This document shows positions 15,343-23,412 of a stretch of 44,754 nucleotides of DNA, piece after piece. Positions within the stretch are counted from its first letter, which is position 1. Every line of letters begins with the position of its first letter. Both the position numbers and the translations under genes were made by a program. The notes below the pieces were generated by a model. The model was not told the DNA's origin and did no database searches. It saw only the letters and a program-made list of their open reading frames with translations. The stretch comes from Runella slithyformis DSM 19594 (GTDB taxonomy: Bacteria > Bacteroidota > Bacteroidia > Cytophagales > Spirosomataceae). The stretch covers positions 1 to 44,754 of the forward strand of contig NC_015705.1 in assembly GCF_000218895.1 (NCBI RefSeq), given 5' to 3'.

Positions 15343-15960
15343 TTAAATGACCTGTCGTTTAAAACTGCAAAACAGGAAATTCTGAGTGGTTTGAAAAGGA
15401 GTTGTGTGGTCTTCGGTCAGGCAACGAATTTTCTCAAATCCATTTTCCAATTCCGTTGTCAACGACTCTTCGGTATATTGTTTGATGGTCAGCCCACTGC
15501 ATTTGGTAGGGCCGTTTTCTGAAAAAGTGCCAATGGTCAAATAGCCATTTACAGATTTTCGAGCCGTTTCCATGTACTTGGCCACCTGTTCGGTGGTTGT
15601 CAAAAAATGAAAAGTAGCTCTGTCGTGCCAAACGTCAAAGGTCGTGTTGGGTTCAAATTCAGTAATGTCGCTCACGACCCAATTGATAGTGTTGGCTTTA
15701 TCGCCCAGTCGTTTTTTTGCTTTATCAAGCGCATTGGCTGAAATATCCAAGACCGTGACGTTTTCAAATCCCTCATTGACCAAAAAATCCACCAATTTGC
15801 TGTCGCCACCACCGATGTCGATGATTTTGGCCGTTTTAGGCAGTTTAAACGAATGAATAAAATCCAGCGACGTTTTGGGTACTTCCTGCGTCCAGCTTAC
15901 CTGATCAGGGTTTTTGGTTTCGTAGACCGTTTCCCAATGTTTTTTAGTTTCCGGGTTCAT
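15343..15960 (-). CDS. SAM-dependent methyltransferase
   Basis: The 205-residue protein starts MNPETKKHWETVYETKNPDQ (ATG 15958-15960). SAM motif I is AKIIDIGGGDSKLVDFL (about residues 41-57), followed by the acidic strand end VTVLDIS and a later DVWHDRATFHFL. It is a class I (Rossmann) methyltransferase of the broad type 11/12 group. The substrate cannot be read from the sequence. A second, different methyltransferase lies just upstream in the same unit. In a sulfur island they might methylate thiols or sulfide for detoxification (inference). Confidence 0.8.
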   Translation of the reverse strand: MNPETKKHWETVYETKNPDQVSWTQEVPKTSLDFIHSFKLPKTAKIIDIGGGDSKLVDFLVNEGFENVTVLDISANALDKAKKRLGDKANTINWVVSDITEFEPNTTFDVWHDRATFHFLTTTEQVAKYMETARKSVNGYLTIGTFSENGPTKCSGLTIKQYTEESLTTELENGFEKIRCLTEDHTTPFQTTQNFLFCSFKRQVI

Positions 15961-16019
15961 ATTTTGTGCGCAGAGTGGGTTATTATCTATTGGCAAAGTA
16001 TAAATGGCCAACAAAACTA

Positions 16020-16616
16020 CTATGGTTTGGTAGCTATCATCCGTACCACATGGGCTTTGCCCTGATGGTATGGACCTTCGTCGAGTTCAATGATCTTATC
16101 TTGGAGGGTTAGGATGTTTAAGCCTACAAACTCCTTCCGCAGCTCCTCCACCGAAAAGAGCAGTGTTTCGTCTTTTGGCCCTCCGGAGGTGTAATACTTT
16201 TGGTTTTTATGAAACGCCTCCAACAATACACAGCCCGATTTTTTGAGCGATTGCGTTATTTTCTGATAAAATGCCGGTCGTACTTCAAGGGGAAAATGGG
16301 CATAAAATAAGCCCACCGCATCGTATTCAAACCCTTTTGCCGAAAAATTTGCTACGTCTTGGACGGTATATTGCAGCGAAACATCGTAGCGCTCGGCCAA
16401 CTGAAAGGTTTTGAGCATGGCCTGAATGCTGAAATCAAACGCCGTCACGTCCCAGCCTTTGCGGGCAGCATAGACGGCATTCCTACCTTCCCCTTCGGCA
16501 GGCAGCAGGATTTTTCCTACGGGAAGTTTATCCAGGTTTTCCTGAAAAAATTCATTGGGCCGAGTTCCGTAGGCAAAATCAGGTTCTTTGTATCGACGGT
16601 CCCAAAATTCTTTCAT
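16020..16616 (-). CDS. SAM-dependent methyltransferase (TehB/TPMT-like)
   Basis: The 198-residue product starts MKEFWDRRYKEPDFAYGTRP (ATG 16614-16616). Motif I reads ILLPAEGEGRNAVYAARKGW, with the LPxEGEGRNA form seen in TehB- and thiopurine-methyltransferase-like enzymes. WDVTAFDFS and YDAVGLFYAHFP follow. These enzymes methylate small soft nucleophiles such as thiols or tellurite; the true substrate here is unknown. Its start overlaps the thioredoxin stop by ATGA, which indicates coupled translation and a linked function. Confidence 0.82.
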   Translation of the reverse strand: MKEFWDRRYKEPDFAYGTRPNEFFQENLDKLPVGKILLPAEGEGRNAVYAARKGWDVTAFDFSIQAMLKTFQLAERYDVSLQYTVQDVANFSAKGFEYDAVGLFYAHFPLEVRPAFYQKITQSLKKSGCVLLEAFHKNQKYYTSGGPKDETLLFSVEELRKEFVGLNILTLQDKIIELDEGPYHQGKAHVVRMIATKP

Positions 16617-16933
16617 GCATTGGTAAATTGACTGACTATCTGTTCTAATTGATGTTTGTGAACTACGCCCGACTGCCGCCATTTGATTTCTCCTTTTTGG
16701 AATAAGATCAGGGTTGGCACGCCCTGAATTCGATAGGCTTGCGCGGCGTTCGGGTTTTGATCTACGTCAATCTTAATAACCCGCACGCGGTCGCCCATTT
16801 GGCCGGCGAACTCTTTCAAAATCGGCGACATCATTTTGCAGGGGCCGCACCATTCGGCAAAAAAATCAACCAACGTCGGGGTCTCGGCATTGATAATGTC
16901 GGCAAATGTTTCTCTTTTTGGGGTTGTTTCCAT
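16613..16933 (-). CDS. trxA: Thioredoxin
   Basis: This 106-residue protein has the thioredoxin active site WCGPC (28-32) after LVDFFAE and the cis-proline motif GVPTLILF. There is no signal peptide, so it acts in the cytoplasm as a disulfide or persulfide reductase. It is the first gene of the trxA-methyltransferase-methyltransferase-membrane protein unit, behind an island-type promoter. It may therefore serve reduction of sulfane sulfur. Confidence 0.92.
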   Translation of the reverse strand: METTPKRETFADIINAETPTLVDFFAEWCGPCKMMSPILKEFAGQMGDRVRVIKIDVDQNPNAAQAYRIQGVPTLILFQKGEIKWRQSGVVHKHQLEQIVSQFTNA

Positions 16934-16967
16934 GATACTAAAAAGTCAACGATTAAAAATCAGTGTA

Positions 16968-17011
16968 CAAAGTTGCGTATCCGAAAGATAAATCTCCGTG
17001 ATAAATGTTAC
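16968..17011 (-). promoter_or_regulatory. Crp/Fnr-type promoter of the trxA operon
   Basis: Operator GTGATAAATGTTAC (16998-17011) is centred 36.5 bp from the end of the -7 box CAACTTTG (minus strand, 16968-16975; one mismatch from TAnnTTTG). Confidence 0.75.
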
Positions 17012-17093
17012 AAAACTCCAACTAAAAAAGCATTTCAACCCTGTTTCCTGCAAAGGTACACAGCGTTGAAATGCCTGAAATACGTGCCGCTGT

Positions 17094-18515
17094 TTACAGC
17101 ATGGTACTCGGACAAACGTACTCGGTCAGGGGCAGTTTACCCACCGCTTTGATGGCGGCAAAGCCCCCGGCCACGTCAATAAGGTTTTCAAATCCGCGCG
17201 CTTTCAGGATCGAAACGGCAATCATCGAACGATACCCTCCCGCACAGTGCAGGAAATAGGTTTTGTCGGGGTTGATTTGGGCCATGTTGTCGTTCAAAAA
17301 GTCGAGCGGAAGGTTTTCAACGCCGATCACGTGTTCTGAATCGTATTCGCTTTTCTTACGGACATCAAAGGCAGCAATTGTAGGATCTGCGGCCAATACA
17401 TTGGAAAAAGCTTCGGCCGAAATAGACGTTACGGTATCTGCTTCTTTCCCGGCGTCTTTCCATGCCTGTATGCCTCCCTGCAAATAACCAATGCAATTGT
17501 CATACCCCACCCGCGCCAACCGCGTGATGGTCTCTTCTTCTTTGCCGGCCTCCGTTACCAATAAGATCGGTTGTTTTAAATCGGGAATAAGCGTACCGAC
17601 CCACGAGGCAAACTGACCTTCGATGCCGATATTGATCGCGTTGGGGATGAACCCTTTGGCAAAGGTTTGCGCCTCGCGCACATCCAGCACCAGCGCTTCG
17701 GTTTCGTTGGCGGCCGCCTCAAACGCCTCAGGCGAAAGCGCCTGACTTCCCCGCTGCATGACCTCGTCGAGGCTTTCGTAGCCCTTGATGTTCATCAGCA
17801 CGTTTTGAGGAAAATAGCTGGGCGGCGGCACCAATCCCGTCAATGTCTCTTTGATAAATTGCTCTTTGGTCAGCTTCAGGTTCAACGCGTAATTGAACAG
17901 CTTCTGATTGCCGAGCGTATCCGTGGTCTCTTTGCTCATTTTTTTGCCGCACGCGCTACCGGCCCCGTGTCCGGGATACACGATCAGCTCGTTGGGCAGG
18001 GGAATGATTTTGTTGCGCAGAGACTCGTACAGGTGCCCGGCCAACTTTTCTTCGGTCAAATCGCTGATGACGTGTTGGGCCAAATCGGGACGGCCTACAT
18101 CGCCGATAAACAGGGTATCTCCCGTAAAAATGGCGGTTTCTTTGCCGGTTTCGTCCATGAGTAAAAAACAGGTCGATTCCATGGTGTGTCCGGGCGTGTG
18201 AATGGCTCTGATTTTTATTTTTCCCACCTGAAAATCTTCCCCATCCTGCGCTGTGTATGCCGTGTAAGCAGGTTTGGCAGTAGGTCCAAATACAATCGTC
18301 GCTCCCGTTTTGGCAGATAAATCTAAGTGTCCGGATACAAAATCGGCGTGGAAGTGGGTTTCAAATACGTATTTGATGTTGGCACCCTCTTTTGTTGCCC
18401 GGTCAATGTACGGTTTGGTGTCGCGGAGCGGATCAATGATGGCTGCTTCTCCTTCTGATTCAATGTAATAAGCGGCTTCGGCCAAACAACCTGTGTAAAT
18501 CTGTTCTACTTTCAT
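17094..18515 (-). CDS. Persulfide dioxygenase-rhodanese fusion 1
   Basis: This 473-residue protein (ATG 18513-18515, MKVEQIYTGCLAEAAYYIES) has an N-terminal metallo-beta-lactamase domain of the ETHE1 persulfide dioxygenase type: THFHADF (53-59), HTPGHTMEST and FTGDTLFIGDVGRPDL. Two rhodanese domains follow. The first (about residues 270-355) lacks a catalytic Cys, while the second has HCAGGYRS (Cys about residue 430). The family oxidises glutathione persulfide to sulfite and moves sulfane sulfur. It is cytoplasmic and monocistronic behind an island-type promoter. A close paralogue lies at 19219. Confidence 0.88.
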   Translation of the reverse strand: MKVEQIYTGCLAEAAYYIESEGEAAIIDPLRDTKPYIDRATKEGANIKYVFETHFHADFVSGHLDLSAKTGATIVFGPTAKPAYTAYTAQDGEDFQVGKIKIRAIHTPGHTMESTCFLLMDETGKETAIFTGDTLFIGDVGRPDLAQHVISDLTEEKLAGHLYESLRNKIIPLPNELIVYPGHGAGSACGKKMSKETTDTLGNQKLFNYALNLKLTKEQFIKETLTGLVPPPSYFPQNVLMNIKGYESLDEVMQRGSQALSPEAFEAAANETEALVLDVREAQTFAKGFIPNAINIGIEGQFASWVGTLIPDLKQPILLVTEAGKEEETITRLARVGYDNCIGYLQGGIQAWKDAGKEADTVTSISAEAFSNVLAADPTIAAFDVRKKSEYDSEHVIGVENLPLDFLNDNMAQINPDKTYFLHCAGGYRSMIAVSILKARGFENLIDVAGGFAAIKAVGKLPLTEYVCPSTML

Positions 18516-18571
18516 GTTTTTTTCGTGTTTAAGTGAGGTAGTTATCCTCAAACATTGCCTGTTTGATAGAA

Positions 18572-18615
18572 CAAAATTAGAAAACAGCAGGAACGACTTT
18601 TGTAACATTTGGCAC
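18572..18615 (-). promoter_or_regulatory. Crp/Fnr-type promoter of persulfide dioxygenase 1
   Basis: The operator reads GTAACATTTGGCAC on the plus strand (18602-18615), the opposite half-site order, as a palindrome allows. The -7 box is a perfect TAATTTTG (minus strand, 18572-18579). Centre-to-box spacing is 36.5 bp. Confidence 0.75.
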
Positions 18616-18619
18616 ATAA

Positions 18620-18643
18620 AAAAGCTGATTTCAGTCAGCTTTT
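18620..18643 (-). terminator. Hairpin terminator after the DUF202 gene
   Basis: AAAAGCTGA (18620-18628) pairs with TCAGCTTTT (18635-18643). On the minus strand the stem is followed by a T-run. It ends the DUF202 transcript just before the operator of the next gene. Confidence 0.75.
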
Positions 18644-18704
18644 ACGACCTATCCGGTTCCCTATCTCCGGCCTGCTTAGGGTGATTTTTTTTCATTTGAT
18701 TGTT

Positions 18705-18959
18705 TCAACGGATAAAGCGATACACGCCAAAGCTCACCGAAATAAAGCTCAACGGCAGGCAAACCCAACCGATCAGTGAAATGGCTTTAAATTCTTTCAG
18801 TTGAAAAAAAGTCAACCCAACGGAAAGCAGAAACAAACCTGTTCTCAAGTAAGCTAAAAGAGCCGTTTCGTTGGCAAGGCGTGTTCTTTCAATGGCTAAA
18901 TAATCTCTGAGAATCAGTTCTTCTTCTATTTTTTCGTCGAAATCAGGTTTCTTTTCCAT
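18705..18959 (-). CDS. DUF202 family small membrane protein
   Basis: This 84-residue protein has the DUF202 signature LRDYLAIERTRLANETALLA (about residues 17-36), then two membrane helices (about 38-56 and 62-81). The family's function is unknown; some members are linked to membrane stress in other bacteria. It stands alone, with a hairpin terminator downstream. No island-type operator is seen before it, so it may not belong to the sulfur regulon. Confidence 0.8.
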   Translation of the reverse strand: MEKKPDFDEKIEEELILRDYLAIERTRLANETALLAYLRTGLFLLSVGLTFFQLKEFKAISLIGWVCLPLSFISVSFGVYRFIR

Positions 18960-19162
18960 GGATTTCAGTCGTTAGCTTGGTGCTTTTCTTTTGACAGTAG
19001 CTTATTTTTCCGGATCTTCATTATATGCAGAAACCTGTGAGGTTGGCGAAAAAAAACCGATAAGCCATAGTTTTCCCCTCAAAACCTCACCGACCGGTTA
19101 CAGAACTATCGCATTCGCCTGTCAAACGTCGCTCCGGAACTTCCAACTCAGCGCTTAACAAA

Positions 19163-19189
19163 AAAGTCACGAGTTAATCTCGTGACTTT
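19163..19189 (-). terminator. Rho-independent terminator after persulfide dioxygenase 2
   Basis: AAAGTCACGAG (19163-19173) is perfectly paired with CTCGTGACTTT (19179-19189). On the minus strand a T-run follows, 30 bp past the stop codon at 19219. Confidence 0.9.
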
Positions 19190-19218
19190 AAACTATCCTA
19201 AACCCTTCATTAAATCCA

Positions 19219-20634
19219 TCAGCACACTGCTGCCTCTACCAATTCTGTTTCCAACGGGTTTCCTTTGTTTACCCATTCAATGATACCCCCCGAGTAATTT
19301 TTTACATTTTTAAAGCCGTTTTTAGCTAAAATGGAATACCCTATTGCCGCTCTGTCGCCGCCCTGACAGTGAATGACCACTTGCTTATCGCGGCTGATTT
19401 TTTCAAGGTTTGTTGGCAGCGTGCCAATAAACACATTTTCCGCGCCTTCGATATGCCCGGCGTTGTATTCTGCCACACCGCGTAAGTCTATGACCTGAAC
19501 ATCTTCGCGGTTTAAGTACGTCTTAAATTCATCCATTTCAATTACCTCGCTTTTCGCTAATTCAACGCCTGCCGAGGTGACATCTGAAATGTAACCATAC
19601 ACGTTGTCCAAGCCAATCCGCATGAGTTTACGGGTAAGGTCCTCGATTTGAGTTTCTGCGGCGACCAGCATAAAAGGTTCTTCATAATTAATAAACCAAC
19701 CCATCCAGGTCGCAAACGCATTATTACCCTGAATATTGAGGCTATCGGGCAGGAAGCCGGCGGCAAATTCCACTTTGTTGCGCGTATCAATGAGTTTGAT
19801 GCCTTGGGCCATTGCCTCTTTTACTTCTTCTCCCGTCAGTTTCTTTTGCGTCGGCACTGCCGTCAGCAACGGACGATTTACTTTATTGAGTTTTTTCATC
19901 GTGGCAAAATATTTGGGGGGCTCCGGTTGGTCCGTCAGCAGGTATTTTATAAAGCCCTCTTGGTCATCATCGTATTGAAAAGCCCAGTTTCTGATTTTCT
20001 CGTAGCCAACCGTTGAGCTTGGTACCGCCCCCAAGGCTTTTCCGCAGGCCGACCCGGCACCGTGGCCCGGCCATACCTGTAAGAAATCGGGTAAAGTGTT
20101 GAATTTTTGGATGGAATGATACATTTGCAGCGCTCCGGCATCCTGCGTTCCGAGCATTCCGGCCGCTTTTTCCAATAAGTCGGGACGACCAATATCACCC
20201 ACAAATACAAAATCTCCTGTAAACAACATCACCGGTTGTAACGACGCCGGCTTATCGGTCAACAGAAAGCTGATACTTTCGGGGGTATGTCCCGGCGTAT
20301 GAATCACTTCCAGGGTCAGGTTGCCCACGATGATGACAGCTCCATTTTTCAGCCCAACGTGGTCAAATTCATATTCCCAGCCTTCCCCTCCTTCGTCGGA
20401 AAGATACATGGTTGCTCCCGTGATGGCGGCCAATTCCCGGGCCCCCGACAGAAAATCGGCGTGAATGTGGGTTTCGGTCACGTGAGTAATGCGTAAGCCG
20501 TTTTGTTTGGCGATCTCCAAATACGTATCTACGTCTCTTTTGGGATCGATTACGATGGCTTCGCCGGTTTTTTGGCAGCCTATGAGGTAACTCGCCTGCG
20601 CTAAGGTTTTGTCATAAATGTGTTGGAAGAACAT
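19219..20634 (-). CDS. Persulfide dioxygenase-rhodanese fusion 2
   Basis: The 471-residue protein (ATG 20632-20634, MFFQHIYDKTLAQASYLIGC) has the same layout as the 17094 gene. A metallo-beta-lactamase dioxygenase domain (THIHADF, HTPGHTPES, FTGDFVFVGDIGRPDL) comes first, then a rhodanese domain without a Cys (LIDTRNKVEFAAGF) and a second with HCQGGDRAA. The start after a terminal stretch that overlaps tauE is clear, because the homology begins at this Met. Having two paralogues suggests different persulfide substrates or conditions. It has its own island-type promoter. Confidence 0.88.
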   Translation of the reverse strand: MFFQHIYDKTLAQASYLIGCQKTGEAIVIDPKRDVDTYLEIAKQNGLRITHVTETHIHADFLSGARELAAITGATMYLSDEGGEGWEYEFDHVGLKNGAVIIVGNLTLEVIHTPGHTPESISFLLTDKPASLQPVMLFTGDFVFVGDIGRPDLLEKAAGMLGTQDAGALQMYHSIQKFNTLPDFLQVWPGHGAGSACGKALGAVPSSTVGYEKIRNWAFQYDDDQEGFIKYLLTDQPEPPKYFATMKKLNKVNRPLLTAVPTQKKLTGEEVKEAMAQGIKLIDTRNKVEFAAGFLPDSLNIQGNNAFATWMGWFINYEEPFMLVAAETQIEDLTRKLMRIGLDNVYGYISDVTSAGVELAKSEVIEMDEFKTYLNREDVQVIDLRGVAEYNAGHIEGAENVFIGTLPTNLEKISRDKQVVIHCQGGDRAAIGYSILAKNGFKNVKNYSGGIIEWVNKGNPLETELVEAAVC

Positions 20635-20671
20635 GGTTATGTGTTGTTTATCGGTTGCGATGAATGAGATT

Positions 20672-20716
20672 GTAAAGGTAAAGTGAGTGGCCAAGTCAAT
20701 CTGTGACTTTTGGTAC
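20672..20716 (-). promoter_or_regulatory. Crp/Fnr-type promoter of persulfide dioxygenase 2
   Basis: GTGACTTTTGGTAC (20703-20716) matches the operator at 11 of 14 positions. The -7 box is TACCTTTA (minus strand, 20672-20679; one mismatch). Spacing is 37.5 bp. It is weaker than the others. Confidence 0.6.
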
Positions 20717-20735
20717 AGATGCCCGACTCTTTCAA

Positions 20736-21542
20736 TTATTTGAAGAAAATTTCTTTGGAAATGATGTAAACGCCCATGACCAGCACAAACCAACCGAAAG
20801 CTTTTTTGAGTTTTTCGCCGGCAATAAAACGCGAAAGGTAAGACCCCACAAAAATACCGACGACCGAGAGAGCAGTAAATTCCAGCAGGAAGGTCCAATC
20901 TACTGACGCATTGGAAATATCCCCTACGAAACCGATCAGTGATTTGGCGGCAATGATGAGCAGCGACGTACCGACGGCCATTTTCATCGGTAAACGTGCC
21001 AACAGCACCAGGGCGGGAATGATCAAAAAACCTCCTCCGGCTCCTACAATTCCCGTAAGAACACCCACAACAGCACCTTCCAATCCAATGATGGGGTAGT
21101 TAAATTGAAGTTCTCCCGAGTCCTTTTCCTCTTTTTTCTTATTTCCTTTGATCATCGAATACGAAGCAGCCAGCATCACTAAGGCAAAAAACAGCATGAT
21201 ACCGATGTTTTTGGTCACTTCAAAACCCGCAACGGTAAAGAGAGAATTTGGAATAGCCGGTACTAAATACTTACGGGTGAGAAACACCGTAATAAAGGAA
21301 GGAATGGCAAAAACGAGGGCGGCTTTATAATTGACCAGGCCTTTGCGCATAAAATTGAAAGACCCCACCAACGAAGTGGTGCCTACCACAAACAATGAAT
21401 AGGCGGTGGAAAGTACGGGGTTAATTCCTAACAGGTAGACCAAAACGGGTAAGGTCAGGATGCTGCCCCCTCCCCCTATCAGGCCCAGGCTGATGCCGAT
21501 AAAAATAGAGGCCGAAAAGCCGAAAATCTCAGTTGAGTTCAT
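20736..21542 (-). CDS. TauE/SafE family sulfite or organosulfonate exporter
   Basis: This 268-residue membrane protein has about eight hydrophobic segments and two copies of the TauE glycine motif: LGLIGGGGSILTLPVLVYLL (about residues 19-38) and LTGIVGAGGGFLIIPALVLL (about 154-173). TauE/SafE proteins move sulfite, sulfoacetate and related anions across the inner membrane. Beside two persulfide dioxygenases, which make sulfite, export of sulfite is the natural role. A loop rich in K and E (about 127-140) splits the halves. The gene has its own island-type promoter. Confidence 0.88.
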   Translation of the reverse strand: MNSTEIFGFSASIFIGISLGLIGGGGSILTLPVLVYLLGINPVLSTAYSLFVVGTTSLVGSFNFMRKGLVNYKAALVFAIPSFITVFLTRKYLVPAIPNSLFTVAGFEVTKNIGIMLFFALVMLAASYSMIKGNKKKEEKDSGELQFNYPIIGLEGAVVGVLTGIVGAGGGFLIIPALVLLARLPMKMAVGTSLLIIAAKSLIGFVGDISNASVDWTFLLEFTALSVVGIFVGSYLSRFIAGEKLKKAFGWFVLVMGVYIISKEIFFK

Positions 21543-21576
21543 TTTCCTTGCGTAATGTGATGAATAAATGACATTA

Positions 21577-21620
21577 CAAAAGTAGATGACCTCAAATCTC
21601 CGTTCCGTGATAATTGTTAC
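21577..21620 (-). promoter_or_regulatory. Crp/Fnr-type promoter of tauE
   Basis: Operator GTGATAATTGTTAC (21607-21620) has its centre 36.5 bp from the end of a perfect -7 box TACTTTTG (minus strand, 21577-21584). The operator overlaps the stop codon of the Crp/Fnr remnant next to it. Confidence 0.8.
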
Positions 21621-22135
21621 ACAGACGCAGGGTTATACTGATTTTTTGCCGTAGTAAGCAATGCTATTTTATAACGAGAGAGTTTTACCTTGCCTAATTT
21701 CTCCAATTGTTTCAAAAGTCGGGAGATGACTTTCCGGCAAGTAGCCAATTTATTACTCAACTCTTCGTGGGAGATAGTAAATACCATACATCTACACTGC
21801 TTCGACTTGCGATTAAGCAACGTTAAGAGTCGCTCGTCCAATCTTATAAAAAGCAATTTGGTCAATAGCACCCAACAAATCATCAAAACGCTTTTGATAA
21901 GTGGCAAACACAAATTGTTTCCAGGAAGAATACCTGCTCATCTATTCCTCCACTTTTTCCACAGGGATCAATATCATTCGTGTTTTTTCGTTGGCTAGAG
22001 CGGTAATTTTACTTTGGCGACGACCCAAACATCAGGTCAATGACATCGCGCAGGAATCAAGCTCTCCCAAATAATACAATAAAGCTTCGCGCCCATCGGC
22101 ATCAGCACGTGATATTTTTACTGAACCGCTTAAGC
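21617..22135 (-). pseudogene. Crp/Fnr family regulator, truncated and multiply broken
   Basis: Minus-strand frames show a cyclic-nucleotide-binding-type domain (LSGSVKISRADADGREALLY, then YLGELDSCAMSLT). A TGA follows, then the frame reads on CLGRRQSKITALANEKTRMI to a TAG where Trp is expected (VEE-stop-MSRY). A one-base frameshift follows within the linker helix (FYK to LDERLLTLLNRKSK), and then the helix-turn-helix region (ISHEELSNKLATCRKVISRL) runs to a stop at 21617. The 5' end stops at the IS630-type element. Fragments this close to the family pattern show recent loss. It sits at the edge of a set of promoters with Crp/Fnr-like palindromes, so it is the likely former regulator. Confidence 0.8.
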
Positions 22136-22137
22136 AG

Positions 22138-23182
22138 TTAAGCAGAATTAAATTGGATATTATCCAGTGTATTTTTAGTGATAAGTTCTTTGAAATTGAT
22201 GGAATACTGAGCTCCAAAATTCTTAAAAATGTCAAGAATTGCTTTTTTGAGCTTTGTCCATGTTTTGTAATTTTCTTTACATAACCACTGATATTTACAG
22301 AATCACTGTAGAATCTCAATTGGATTTAAGTGCGGACTGTAAGTTGGTAAAAAGAAAAGAGACATCTGACGGGTTTTCCATTTTTCAAGCTCATCTTTGA
22401 CAAGTTTAGCATGATGAATAGGTCTGTTATCAAGTACGATCACATAGGGTTTATCATGGAATTTTTATCAAAAAATCCCATCAAGTGGTTGCGCACTATG
22501 ATAGACTGTTAGTTTACCTCCCAAACTCATAAGCCCGAAAACGTTCAGCCATTTTTTCTTATTTCGGGCAAATATGCGGTGGATTTGCCCTTTCTTTTGC
22601 CATGCATAGGGTACATAGGGTTGCATAGTAAAACCTGACTCATCCCCAAAATACAGCTCAATATACTCTAATAGCCAAAGGGTTATAAGCATTTTTCCAC
22701 ATTCCACTTTATCTAAATATGCTTTTTTGCCCTGTCCTTCATGGGTACATCTACGGATTCGTTGCCAACTGTAATTATTTTTTTTAAAACCTTTTCACGG
22801 TATCAGTACTCATAGGCGTGGCCGGTTCTTTGATTAAATCAGCACGGATTGCCTTGACATTTTGACGGTGAGCCTCCACTGTTTTGCCTAATAAATCAGT
22901 ATGAGCAGTGTTGCTGACACTTAAAATCAGCTTGCGCCCTTGGCCATTCTTACGGCAAAGTCCTGCAATTCCGATAGTTTCGCAGGCTTTTACCCAATTA
23001 CCCACTGTATTATGACTTATACCCAAATGAGTGGCGATAGTTTTAAAACCCATACCTGTGTGATTCAGTAAAAGCCCCTGGCATTTTACTCTGAACTCCG
23101 GTTTTGAATGATATTTTGAGCCTTCTCGTAGGGTGAGACGCTCAGTTTCTGTCAATTCGATATGTTTTTCTTTTCGGCTCAT
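22138..23182 (-). pseudogene. IS630-family transposase, frameshifted and stopped
   Basis: The N-terminal part (22784-23182) has helix-turn-helix segments (LGISHNTVGNWVKACETIGI) and ends at TTTTAAAAAAAA. A -1 shift there would join it to KNNYSWQRIRR and the catalytic part: FGDESGF (first Asp), VLDNRPIHHAK (second Asp) and YSPHLNPIE (Glu). TGA TAA at about 22465-22470 and a TGA after IEILQ interrupt the catalytic frame. Some IS630-type elements use programmed frameshifting, but the extra stops show this copy is dead. Confidence 0.82.
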
Positions 23183-23219
23183 GCCGCTGAGATATATAAT
23201 CTCATTTAATTTTGCTCAT
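22138..23219 (-). mobile_element. Decayed IS630-type insertion sequence
   Basis: The ends carry imperfect inverted repeats: TTAAGCAGAATTAAAT (22138-22153) and ATTTAATTTTGCTCAT (23204-23219). The core AGCARAATTAAAT matches in both. The left end abuts the broken Crp/Fnr gene and the right end abuts a promoter whose gene is missing. The exact outer borders and TA duplications cannot be fixed by eye. Confidence 0.7.
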
Positions 23220-23283
23220 TTACTTAATCTGCTTTTTAAAAAACAGAGCGTTTTGCTCATTCAGCATTTTCTTTCTTTTGATT

Positions 23284-23356
23284 CAAAATTCTTTCAAATG
23301 AGTAGCTTATGAAATGAGTTTGGACCTGAAATGGACAAATTGACTTTGAGGTGGAC
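23284..23356 (-). promoter_or_regulatory. Orphan LytTR-type promoter next to the IS element
   Basis: AAATGGAC (23329-23336) and AGGTGGAC (23349-23356) are 20 bp apart. The -7 box GAATTTTG (minus strand, 23284-23291) lies exactly 45 bp away and is identical to the box before the TonB receptor. Downstream only 14-15 codons (from ATG near 23260 or 23267) remain before the IS end. Confidence 0.55.
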
Positions 23357-23372
23357 ACGAAAAGATTTGAAA

Positions 23373-23401
23373 AAAGACCTCAATCAAAAATCAAGGTCTT
23401 T
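23373..23401 (-). terminator. Rho-independent terminator after the DUF4249 gene
   Basis: AAAGACCT (23373-23380) pairs with AGGTCTTT (23394-23401), and a T-run follows on the minus strand. It lies 12 bp past the stop at 23413. Confidence 0.85.
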
Positions 23402-23412
23402 AAATCAATTGT

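Noticed and set aside
20635..20898. 88-residue N-terminal extension of persulfide dioxygenase 2
   Set aside because: It overlaps the tauE 3' end and the promoter, and the homology begins at the Met at 20634, as in the paralogue.
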